From the NCBI GenBank assembly GCA_030539295.1, contig JAUNSJ010000037.1, positions 1 through 34,060 on the forward strand: a stretch of 34,060 bases of DNA, read 5' to 3'. This DNA is from Planctomycetia bacterium (lineage in GTDB: Bacteria > Planctomycetota > Planctomycetia > Pirellulales > Thermoguttaceae). Made by a program: the position numbers and the translations under genes. Below, in pieces: positions 14,299 to 23,500 of this stretch (within the stretch, counting starts at the first letter, position 1; every line of letters starts with the position of its first letter). The notes below the pieces were generated by a model. That model saw only the letters and a list, made by a program, of their open reading frames with translations. It did no database searches and was not told where the DNA came from.

Positions 14299-16257
14299 TT
14301 GAAAATCCTATCCTGTTGTTCCGCTCTATTGCTCTGCTTATGTCTGTTGTCCGAGGCCCGGGGACAGACCGAAATCAGCTCGCCCGACAACCGTGTTCGC
14401 GTCATTTGGTCGCTGGACGATGGGCGGCCCTCTTATTCTCTGGACTTCCAGGGCAAACAGGTCGTGGAAAAATCCGTTGCCTGGCTCGCACTGCCGGACG
14501 TCGAAAAGGCTTCCGCCTGGTCCGCGAGTGAACTGCAGACAACACAAAAGGAATGGACTCCTGTCTATGGTGAAACGGCTGTTATTCCCGAGCAATACAA
14601 CGAACGTACCTTTCGCCTGACCGCAACGGACAGCGAACATGAGATTCCGGAATTGCAATGCCGCGTCTATAATGAAGGCCTGGCCTTTCGCTGGCATTGG
14701 CCTGACGACGCGAAGAGGGCCGTCACAATTCAGAAAGACGCAACGACGTTCGTCTTACCGGCCGGGACCCAGGCCTATCCCATTTTTTCCACCGAAGGCA
14801 CCTTCCCACGCGACCCCATTGCCTTGGAACTGGTTGACGGCAGTGTCTTCTCACCCATGACGGTTAAGCTGTCCGACGGTGTCTGCCTCGCCCTGCTCGA
14901 ATCTCACGTTACAGCCTGGCCCCGACTCGTATTCCCATGCCACAACAGCGACACCGTTGAAATCGCGATGCCGGAAGAAACCGTTCTCAAGCCAGGCGAC
15001 TTTTCTCCCTGGCGCGTTATCATGGTCGCCGAAAATGAGGCGCGACTCGTGGAAAATGAGTTCATGACCTTGAATTTGAATCCCCCTTGTACGCTCGACG
15101 ATACCTCGTGGATTCTGCCGGGTAAGACGCTCAGTAACGAATTGAACTGCCCCATTCAGATGGAATCCCTCTTGAGTATGGTCGATTTCGCGGCGGCACA
15201 CGCAATACGCTACATTCAGATCGACTGGGGCTGGTACGGGACCGAATGGTGCTGGTCCGACGAAGAATGCGACGCCTGGGCAAAGGCATTTCCGGACAAG
15301 GCGGCCGACCCCGACTGGCGACGCAACGCGCAAGGGTCCCCCTACCTCCCCGCTCACGGACTCGTTCCCTACACACCAGGCTGGGCCAGTACGACCACGG
15401 TCGACTTGGACATGCCCGAGCTGATTCGCTATGCCCGTGAAAAAAACGTCGGGATTTGTCTCTACATCAACGATTTTATGCTGAAGAAATATGACCAGGA
15501 CCCTCTCTTCGCGGAATATGAGAAATGGGGTCTGGCCGGACTGAAGCCGGGGTTCGTCGCTTATGGGACCGGCAGGAACACGGAAGAGATACGAAGCCTT
15601 GTAGCAACGGCCGCGGCTCATCGCCTGTGGCTCTGCGTCCACGACCTGTATCTGCCCGACGGCATGGCCCGAACCTATCCGAACCTGCTCACCGTCGAAG
15701 GCGGTGGCGGGCAGGAAGGCTGGCACCCGGATTTTCATGACGTGACCCTGCCCTTTACCCGCGGACTGGCCGGTCCCTTCGACTACACGCCGGCACTCTA
15801 CGCAAAAGACAAAAGCCACACGCACCAGCTGTCTCTCCTTCTGACTCTCTACGGACCGACTCACGTCATTCGAAGCGGGTGGGCCATTCGTAATAATACG
15901 GAGGAACCAAAATTCGGGTCCGAACTCGAGTTCCTCAATGAAGTTGACTCCGACTGGCAGGCGACCGACGTCCTGGACGCCAAAATTGGTCGATATATAA
16001 TCCTCGCACGCAAGACGAAAGACGGACTCTGGCAGCTCGGTGCCACTAATGGTCCCGAACCCTATGCCAAGGAACTTGAATTATCGTTCCTCGACCCGGA
16101 CAGCGAGTATATCATGACCTTGTGGTCTGACGCAGAGGAGACCATTGGCCCTTGGCGACCGGCGGTCAAGACGGAGCAAACAGTGCGACGCGGCGACCGA
16201 ATCGCGTTAAAAATGTTCCCCGCCGGCGGGGCCGTCGCTCTATTCAAAAAGAAATAA
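14299..16257 (+). CDS. Glycoside hydrolase family 97
   Basis: This 652-residue secreted GH97 enzyme probably hydrolyses alpha-linked glucose or galactose. The TTG at 14299 is preferred because AAGGAG lies seven bases upstream and a signal peptide follows (K-I-L-S-C-C, Leu-rich core, E-A-R-G). Longer in-frame starts would bury the signal peptide. The N-terminal beta-sandwich (S-P-D-N-R-V-R-V) is followed by a TIM barrel (V-D-F-A-A-A-H-A-I-R-Y-I-Q-I-D-W-G-W-Y) and the family hallmark F-T-R-G-L-A-G-P-F-D-Y-T-P. The region corresponding to the retaining nucleophile reads K-P-G-F (Gly418). H-D at 448-449 and Glu467/Glu473 in T-V-E-G-G-G-G-Q-E lie near the active site. It is downstream of the phosphatase/YibE/F genes after 93 bases that hold no gene. 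Confidence 0.88.
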   Translation: MKILSCCSALLLCLCLLSEARGQTEISSPDNRVRVIWSLDDGRPSYSLDFQGKQVVEKSVAWLALPDVEKASAWSASELQTTQKEWTPVYGETAVIPEQYNERTFRLTATDSEHEIPELQCRVYNEGLAFRWHWPDDAKRAVTIQKDATTFVLPAGTQAYPIFSTEGTFPRDPIALELVDGSVFSPMTVKLSDGVCLALLESHVTAWPRLVFPCHNSDTVEIAMPEETVLKPGDFSPWRVIMVAENEARLVENEFMTLNLNPPCTLDDTSWILPGKTLSNELNCPIQMESLLSMVDFAAAHAIRYIQIDWGWYGTEWCWSDEECDAWAKAFPDKAADPDWRRNAQGSPYLPAHGLVPYTPGWASTTTVDLDMPELIRYAREKNVGICLYINDFMLKKYDQDPLFAEYEKWGLAGLKPGFVAYGTGRNTEEIRSLVATAAAHRLWLCVHDLYLPDGMARTYPNLLTVEGGGGQEGWHPDFHDVTLPFTRGLAGPFDYTPALYAKDKSHTHQLSLLLTLYGPTHVIRSGWAIRNNTEEPKFGSELEFLNEVDSDWQATDVLDAKIGRYIILARKTKDGLWQLGATNGPEPYAKELELSFLDPDSEYIMTLWSDAEETIGPWRPAVKTEQTVRRGDRIALKMFPAGGAVALFKKK

Positions 16258-16265
16258 CAACCTAC

Positions 16266-16303
16266 TGCGGACTGCGCTCGTTTCGCGTCTGACGCGATCC
16301 GCA
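16266..16303. terminator. Nested stem-loop between GH97 and permease genes
   Basis: TGCGGA (16266-16271) pairs with TCCGCA (16298-16303), and inside lies the near-perfect palindrome CGCGTC-T-GACGCG (16284-16296). There is no T-run after it, so it is either a weak terminator or a regulatory mRNA structure eight bases after the glycosidase stop. Confidence 0.3.
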
Positions 16304-16348
16304 CTGATTCCCTCGAAACATTAACTGGCAAAACTGAAGACTATTATT

Positions 16349-17608
16349 ATGGAAGTACAGATTTCGACTTTCGGAGCCGTGGCCGGACTCCTCCTGTCCG
16401 TCCTGTTCATTATTGGACGCATGCACCCGGTCTACAGCCTCATGATTGGCGCTCTGGCCGGTGGACTTATCGGCGGTAATGAACTCGGCGCTACGGTCTC
16501 CTGTATGATCGCCGGCTCTGGACAGATGATGCAGGCCGTTTTACGTATTCTGGGCGCCGGCGTGCTCGTCGGCTCTCTGGTCTATACAGGCGCGGCAAAT
16601 ATTATTGCCCGTACCCTCGTTTCATACGCGGGCGAACGATTCATTCTCCCGGCTCTGGCCCTGGCCACTCTCCTGCTAACTCTCTCGGGCGTCTTTGTCG
16701 ATATTGCCGTTATTACCGTGGCCCCCATTGCCTTGGCCGTGGCGGCTCGACTCGAGTTAAGTCGCTCGGCCATTCTTCTGGCTATGATCGGCGGCGGCAA
16801 AGCGGGCAATATCATGTCTCCGAATCCGAATACCATTGTCCTTTCAGAGAAGATGGGCGTGCCACTGACCGACCTCATGCAGGCCGGACTGTTGCCCGCG
16901 ATATGTGCCTTTATTATGACATGCCTGCTGGCTCATCTCCTGCGTAACTGGCGTGACCGGGTCGCCCCGGCCGCGAGTGCCGAATCGGCCGACCCGCCCG
17001 TCCGACTAACCACATTTCTGGCTGCCGCCGTGGGGCCGGTTGCCGCCATCTGCTTATTGGCCTTGCGACCTTTGGCCAATATTGCCATTGACCCACTCGT
17101 CGCGCTCCCGGTCGGCGGACTTCTCGGGCTGCTCGCAATGGGTAAGCCATCTGGAACCAGGGAATGTATGCGAATCGGGCTGGAAAAGATGGCGCCCGTG
17201 GCTCTGCTGCTCATCGGAACTGGCTGCCTGGCCGGAATTATTGGCGAATCCGGCTTGAAATTCTCATTGATTCATTTCATTGAAGGTTGTGGACTGCCAG
17301 GCTTTTCTCTGGCTCCTGTTTCCGGCATACTCCTGTGCGGCGCCACGGCCTCGACCGTGGCCGGCGCTACCGTTGCCAGCTCCGTTTTCGGACCCGCTCT
17401 TATCGAACTCGGCGTACCCGCTCTGGCCGGGGCCATTATGATTCACACCGGGGCTACCGTTTGTGATACCTTGCCGCACGGCAGTTTCTTTCACGCCTCC
17501 GGCGGCTCCGTTCAGATGGAACTCGGTCATCGCATGCGACTGATCCCCCTTGAAATGATAATCGGCCTGACTCAAACGATAACCGCCGTGCTCCTGTTCA
17601 TGCCGTAG
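16349..17608 (+). CDS. GntP-family permease
   Basis: This 419-residue membrane protein with about 12 hydrophobic segments resembles gluconate:H+ symporters of the GntP family. Signs are L-F-I-I-G-R-M-H-P-V-Y-S-L-M-I-G-A, V-F-V-D-I-A-V-I-T-V-A-P-I-A-L, the loop G-G-G-K-A-G-N-I-M-S-P-N-P-N-T-I, and near the end I-H-T-G-A-T-V-C-D-T-L-P-H-G-S-F-F-H. The family imports gluconate and related sugar acids or hydroxy acids; the exact substrate cannot be told. It follows the glycosidase by 91 bases and converges on the flippase gene with a 22-base gap. Confidence 0.85.
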   Translation: MEVQISTFGAVAGLLLSVLFIIGRMHPVYSLMIGALAGGLIGGNELGATVSCMIAGSGQMMQAVLRILGAGVLVGSLVYTGAANIIARTLVSYAGERFILPALALATLLLTLSGVFVDIAVITVAPIALAVAARLELSRSAILLAMIGGGKAGNIMSPNPNTIVLSEKMGVPLTDLMQAGLLPAICAFIMTCLLAHLLRNWRDRVAPAASAESADPPVRLTTFLAAAVGPVAAICLLALRPLANIAIDPLVALPVGGLLGLLAMGKPSGTRECMRIGLEKMAPVALLLIGTGCLAGIIGESGLKFSLIHFIEGCGLPGFSLAPVSGILLCGATASTVAGATVASSVFGPALIELGVPALAGAIMIHTGATVCDTLPHGSFFHASGGSVQMELGHRMRLIPLEMIIGLTQTITAVLLFMP

Positions 17609-17630
17609 TCACAGGTTATGACTCACCACC

Positions 17631-19244
17631 TTATGACGCGTCCCCGCGGCGCCACAGCTTGCAAAACCGGCGCCGCTCGTCCCGGGTCAGTCCCAGGCCG
17701 CCTATAATTGCAAAATAGAGAATTGAGCACGCCAGGCCCAGCAGGAGCAATCGGCAGTACGAAGGCTCAACAAAGCACGCCGTTATCGCTATTCCAGGAG
17801 ACGCCGCCAGCAGACTCACCAGAAATGCTTTCGTCAGACAGGCCGCGTACCCCCGCAATGACTGTCCCACAATGCGCGTCGTGTACAGAGGAATTATAAG
17901 AAACTGAATCAGAAAGCCAGGCAGTACCTCGGCCAGCACAACCCCGAAAACGCCCCAGCCCCAGGCAAGAAAGACAACACCGAGCAGCAGGAAGGCCAAG
18001 GCGTGCGCCGCATTCGACCAAGCGTAAAAACGATGCCGCGCCGTCGCCAGCAGAATCTGATAATTCGTCCGGCCCGCACCATAACACAAACCAAACCACA
18101 CCATAAGCAGGACAAGCGCCCCGCAGTCCGCTAAATACGCCGGACCTATCCAGCGCTCAATGAACGCCCGTCCCCACGCAATAAAACCAAACGATATAAA
18201 AACCGCCATGTACGTCCCCAACCGCCAAAACAGCCGGCAGGACTCGCGAAATTCCTCCGTTACCGCACAGAATTTCGCCTCGCCTTCCCCCGAACCAGCT
18301 TCACGGACCGGCCTACTCGTACCGCTGGCCAGCAAATGCGTTAGCCAGTTCGTCTCCCACGACGTCAGGAACAGAAACAGCGTGCGACCGTGGCCCGCAA
18401 GCGTCACAATAATCAAATTGTACGGCGTCGCCGCTTCAAAACTCACCATGATCGCCAGCAGAAACAGACCAAACCGCAGCAGGATCGTCTCCATAACCTG
18501 ACTCAAAAATACATAACGACCGTAGCTCAACATCTCCAGCAGCCGCGATCGCGAGAGCAAACGCAGCGAAAAGCGAAACTCCGGCACAACCCGACGCGCA
18601 AGATAATAGACAATCCCAAAACTTATCGTATTTACCGCCAGATTGACCGTCGCCAGCGCAATGACCTTACCACCGAACCAGATCGCCAGAAAACATCCCA
18701 AGCCGTTCATGCACCGAAACAAAATCAGACGCCACGAATTCAAATCGTGACGCATAACCCCGGCTATAATGCCGTCACAGACGTTCGTGGGAAAATTCAC
18801 CAGATACGCCAGGCCAAAAAGGAGCAGAACAGCCGAAAACGTGTCCAGATTCGCCATGTCCGGCTCCAGATACCATATGACCGGCAGAAGTAACAGCGTC
18901 AGAAGCAGACAGCCCGTCGCCAGCAGCAGCGACAGGAACAGCGCCGTTGACGTCGTCTTTCCCACACGGTCAGCATCCCCTTCCGAAAACGCGACCGTTA
19001 CAAATCGACTCACCGCCGTGCCAAGGCCAAAATCCAGCAGAGAAAACCACACCGACAGCGCCGTAACGATCGCAAACAGACCGTACAGCCGGTCGCCCAC
19101 CGCTCGCAATATATACGGCGAAAGGCCCAGCCCGATCAGAATCGCCAAGAGCATATTGACAAGATTCAACAACGACGCTGTCAGGTATTTCCGGGCAAAA
19201 CGACGACGCTGACCCGCTTGCGCTGCTTGTGGCTCTGGCGACAT
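17631..19244 (-). CDS. Wzx-like oligosaccharide flippase
   Basis: This 537-residue protein has about 12-14 membrane segments and resembles the polysaccharide-export (Wzx/MOP) flippases that turn lipid-linked sugars across the inner membrane. The N-terminus shows the family's pattern: a basic start (R-R-R-F-A-R-K-Y), then S-L-L-N-L-V-N-M-L-L-A, L-S-P-Y-I-L-R-A-V-G-D-R-L-Y-G-L-F-A and S-L-L-D-F-G-L-G-T-A-V-S-R-F-V. A short charged loop (E-A-G-S-G-E-G-E-A-K) lies mid-protein. It starts nine bases after the zinc-ribbon gene and is the third gene of the apparent operon led by the giant exoprotein. No sugar-biosynthesis or glycosyltransferase genes are visible near it. Confidence 0.85.
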   Translation of the reverse strand: MSPEPQAAQAGQRRRFARKYLTASLLNLVNMLLAILIGLGLSPYILRAVGDRLYGLFAIVTALSVWFSLLDFGLGTAVSRFVTVAFSEGDADRVGKTTSTALFLSLLLATGCLLLTLLLLPVIWYLEPDMANLDTFSAVLLLFGLAYLVNFPTNVCDGIIAGVMRHDLNSWRLILFRCMNGLGCFLAIWFGGKVIALATVNLAVNTISFGIVYYLARRVVPEFRFSLRLLSRSRLLEMLSYGRYVFLSQVMETILLRFGLFLLAIMVSFEAATPYNLIIVTLAGHGRTLFLFLTSWETNWLTHLLASGTSRPVREAGSGEGEAKFCAVTEEFRESCRLFWRLGTYMAVFISFGFIAWGRAFIERWIGPAYLADCGALVLLMVWFGLCYGAGRTNYQILLATARHRFYAWSNAAHALAFLLLGVVFLAWGWGVFGVVLAEVLPGFLIQFLIIPLYTTRIVGQSLRGYAACLTKAFLVSLLAASPGIAITACFVEPSYCRLLLLGLACSILYFAIIGGLGLTRDERRRFCKLWRRGDAS

Positions 19245-19253
19245 TCGGTTGAC

Positions 19254-20498
19254 TTATTTCTCCCCCGACCCGGACGTCAAACGCTCCCCGCCCCGACCGG
19301 TCATCTGGGCATAGGCCGTGCAATACAACGCGACTCCAAGAGGCCAAATAAGAAAACACCCCAAAACACTCATCACAAGGGACGCGATCACCAGCGCCAA
19401 GGATGCTGGTCCTGGAGGCGCCGCGCCAGGAATCCCCGCAACCAGAGGCACCATTAACGAATAGACGATCATGAACAGGACCATCGGAATGCCCAGCAGG
19501 ATAAACGCCGCCAGTGCATAGGGGCGAAAATTCCCCGTCGCAAACTGATTCGAAAGCGAAAACGACTTCAAAACCGGTACGTTCTTCTCGATAATAAACG
19601 GAAGGTTAAAGACATATCGAAACGCCACCCAGAAAAATGTGATCACCATGAAAATCACAATCAAACTTATCAACACAACTTGCGCCACATTCACAATCAT
19701 CAGCATACTGTCCGAAAAAACACTCGACAGGTATCGGCACAGACCCGTAACGAACATGCTCAAGACCAATCCCGCAATGGCGCACAATACGTACATACCA
19801 ATCAGAAGCAGCGTATAGAGAATCCACGCAAGAACGGCGCGGAAAAATACGGATATCCGACTCGGAAAAAGCGTTCGCCAGGAGCCGTCGCTACCGGTGG
19901 CCAAAAGGACCATGTAGTGCAAAAACAGGAATGAGACCACGCCTCCTATCACGCCCATCGTCATTCCAAAGGCAGTATTTACGACCATGCCCGTGGCGTC
20001 ATCGTTAAACGTCCGCGCCAAAAAGATGCTCACATTCGATTGCGTCGCCTGGACCAGGAAAATGACAAACAGCAGGAGGTAGATTCGACCGAAGTTGTGA
20101 AAGATCAGACCGAGCGACTTGCGTACCAGCTCCATCGTCTTCAGCGGCGTTCGAACCAGACCAAGTTCGTTCTCCCCATACTGATCCTGCGTCATTTGCG
20201 TCGCGTAGCCTTGCGGCGTCTGATATGGGTTCGCACCCTCTTGCCCCGGCGGAGACAGCGGCTCTAAGGGAGCAAACGAGTCAGGAGGCGATAACGGCTC
20301 TTGCCCTTGTGCAGACGACGTCGCACCCGGACCTGCCGAATCTCCTCCTGCGGACCCCAATCCGGACCCTGTTCGCGGACTTTCTCCTGGCACTTTCTGC
20401 GTACTACTACAACTGGGGCAGATGATCTTCTGCCCTCGATATTGTTCCTCCACCTGGAGATGGGCGCCACAGTCAGTACAGTAAAAATCCGCTTTCAT
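19254..20498 (-). CDS. Zinc-ribbon polytopic membrane protein
   Basis: This 414-residue protein begins with a zinc ribbon (C-T-D-C at 7-10, C-P-S-C at 27-30), followed by a Pro/Ser/Gly-rich linker to about residue 110 and then six hydrophobic segments. A conserved-looking stretch (L-K-T-M-E-L-V-R-K-S-L-G-L-I-F-H-N-F-G-R-I-Y) precedes the first membrane helix. The membrane part resembles general polytopic proteins of the YciC/DUF4013 kind but I cannot assign a family. The start lies seven bases from the giant gene's stop, and its GAGG ribosome site overlaps that stop codon. This suggests tight translational coupling. A role in handling or exporting the exoprotein or a surface glycan is inference. 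Confidence 0.8.
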   Translation of the reverse strand: MKADFYCTDCGAHLQVEEQYRGQKIICPSCSSTQKVPGESPRTGSGLGSAGGDSAGPGATSSAQGQEPLSPPDSFAPLEPLSPPGQEGANPYQTPQGYATQMTQDQYGENELGLVRTPLKTMELVRKSLGLIFHNFGRIYLLLFVIFLVQATQSNVSIFLARTFNDDATGMVVNTAFGMTMGVIGGVVSFLFLHYMVLLATGSDGSWRTLFPSRISVFFRAVLAWILYTLLLIGMYVLCAIAGLVLSMFVTGLCRYLSSVFSDSMLMIVNVAQVVLISLIVIFMVITFFWVAFRYVFNLPFIIEKNVPVLKSFSLSNQFATGNFRPYALAAFILLGIPMVLFMIVYSLMVPLVAGIPGAAPPGPASLALVIASLVMSVLGCFLIWPLGVALYCTAYAQMTGRGGERLTSGSGEK

Positions 20499-20505
20499 AA
20501 AGCCT

Positions 20506-23500
20506 CTACAGTTCTGTTAAAAGGTCATCATACAACGTACTCGCACGGTCTCCGGCGACCAACGAGTCTTCAAAGCCATACGTCATCTCCGTCGCTTCGA
20601 AATCTTCGAACACACTGTCGATTACGTAGGAGTTGCGAGTCGATTCCGCGGCGCGACGCAGTACGGATTCGAATCGTGCACCACGCTCAATCGACTCCAA
20701 CAGAGGTTGGAACCGGGCCGCACTGCCGGCTTGCGCCGTCGGCAGCGCCGCACTTACCGCTTGCGTCGGCACCGACTCGTCAAGAGCCAGGGTCAGAGCG
20801 GTATCGAGCGTTGTTATCGTTGTAACCCCATCCTCAACGGCCGTCGACGCGACAGACGTCGGAACCGTCGCCACAACAGACGCCGCACTCGGGAGCGACG
20901 CGCCGGCCGGTTGATTCTCCGTTTCCTGAACCGGGGTCGACACAGGGAACAGACCAGTCCCGCGGACAAAACTACCCGCGTAATAGGTGTACGCTTCCGC
21001 GTTACCCGCCTCGTCCCGCATGCGGAACTTTATATCATAGACGCCTTCGGCTCCGTAATAATGCGACACCGAAACGCTATTCGACGTCGTATTGATCGAC
21101 TGATACTCGCTACTGTCGCCCCAGCAGATTTCCCAGCCGACGATCCGCGTCTGAATCCCAAACGTCGCCTGAAGGTTCAGTTTCGCAATGGAGTCCTTTG
21201 CCAGGGAGTTTATCGACACATTAAAGGAGGGCGAGACATACTCAATTTCCACATACTGCTTGCCAGGAAGCACAGCCCCTGTCTTGCCGGGAAGTGCCGC
21301 GGCCCTGACGAATTCATGATTGTCCAACTCGGACCACTCCGACGTCAGATAATGCGTGTTACCCACTGCCTGTACCTGGAAAGCGTAGGTCGCACCCACG
21401 ATAAAGGACGGGTCACTTATCTTGCCGGTGTTCCCGTGCAGCGTCGAACTGTAAACAGTCCACGATTCCGTCGTACCCACTTGCTGGTAACGCACGCGAA
21501 ATTCCTTCTGCTCCGGATCCGCGGTCCAAGTCAATTGCACGGACGAAGCGTCAAGCTGCGTCACCTTCGTAACGTCCGGAGCCGGTCCCTGCGGCGGCGC
21601 CACGACCTCGACCTTGAAACAGTCGGTATAAGTCTTCCCGCCGGAAACCGCATTGACCCAAAGCGTGTACGTCTTGGCCTCTTGCGGCAATTTGGATTTC
21701 AGTTCCAATGCGTTCACTTTAATTCGGAACAACTCAAGCGTTTTCGCGTCGGTCCGCATCGCATCAAGCGTATAGGTTCCTGTCCCGTTCACGATCGCAA
21801 ACGTACCGATCTCGCCCGGTTCCGTCAGGGTATAAATGAACTTGCTTTCGTTCAGAGCAAGCGTAATCTTCGGATTGTATTCATGGGCGCCAATATCAAC
21901 CGTGTCATTGACAATACGCGGATTGCCTTCGATATCGAAGACTCGATACTCCTCGGGCAATCTCTCGTTATTCCCCTGGTCCACAGCATCAGAGGCGTTC
22001 GTCAGGCAAAGATCCCATTGCGTCCAGGCGGTATCCTCGTCAAAAGAGACGAAGTTAACGTCGCTGGCATCGTCAGACGCCAAACAAGACGCCATCGTGA
22101 CCGTCTTGGTCGCGGCATAAATATTGTCACTCTCCCGTTTCGGCGACAGATTTCGCGTGTTGTAGTTCCCGGCAATAATAGTATTGGCCAGATCCTGCTT
22201 GCTGCCGTCATAAACGTAGATACCACCCCCGTAGGAGGCCGCCGCTTTCGCACCGGCGCCGGTCGCAACGTTGCCAACAACGGTACAGTTAACGAGCTTC
22301 GCCACGCCGTCGGTACTGTTATTAAACAGGGCACCGCCATGCGAGGCACTGTTGCCCGCAAATACCGTATTGTAGACAGCAAGGTCGCCTCCGTAGTACG
22401 CAATCGCACCACCATAGGCCACCGACGCATTACCGCCAAAGGTCACCCGGTCCAGCGTCACATTCATATTTACTATCTCGTCGTCGTACTTCTCACTATT
22501 AGTCCACAGCGCCCCGCCCTGTCGCGTAGCTTCGTTATTCACAAAGTCGCAATCGGTCACCGTCAGAACTCCCGTGTTGCGGATCGCACCACCAAAGGAG
22601 GCCCGGTTCCCCGTAAAATCGCAATCGATCAGGGTTAATCCGCCCATCGCTCCACTGTTGATCGCACCGCCGCCGTTGGTGATGACGTCCGCTTCGTCGC
22701 CTGCGTCTCCGTTGGCAAAGTTCAACGAGTCGATCGTTACATTGATGCCCGGATTGTTTTCGTCTCCGTCCTGATAGTCCCAGACCACCAGAAGGCTCTT
22801 GTACCTCTTGCCCTCGGGGTCAACTTTGGGATCCACCGTGATTCCTTCGTAATCTTCCGAAATCCGGCTCCCATCGACCGTTAACCCGTCCTTCAGCGTC
22901 GAGGCGTCTATCGTGAGGTCTCTTGTAATCACCGGCAGCGATTGCGTCAGATAAATCGTACCCCCGTCCAAACTGCTGTCGAACGTGATGGACTCGACCG
23001 CACCGGGGAGCGTCATGGCATATTCCATCGCTTCTCGCAACGAAACAAATTCATCTCCCAGATCCGTCGGCAAATCTTCCAACGTATTGACCACAAACGG
23101 ATTCTGCGGCAGAATCGACAGAGTCGAACCACTGATCGGTACCCCGCCAAAAGGCAAAAGGTCATTATTAAGATAGGCATCAATCCGCAGGTTCTCGTCC
23201 TCTAATTCTTCGGTCCCGTTGGTCTCCGTGTAGTTGCGATATGCCGCCGGATTCAGGACGACCGTGAAATAGTAATCTCCGGCACTAAGCGAATGCCCTT
23301 CGGACGGGTCATACGTCACCGTAAAGACCTGCGATTCATCTTCTCCTTTGACGACCCCTTCCTTACTCGGGTCATAGACCACATAGACCGTTTCCTGCGC
23401 TACCGCATTGCTCCATGTGTTGCCCACTTTCTTCCACGCCGTAAGCGCGATCGTAAAGGCGCGATTCACTGTGCCGCTGCCACGATTCTTGAACTTCAGG

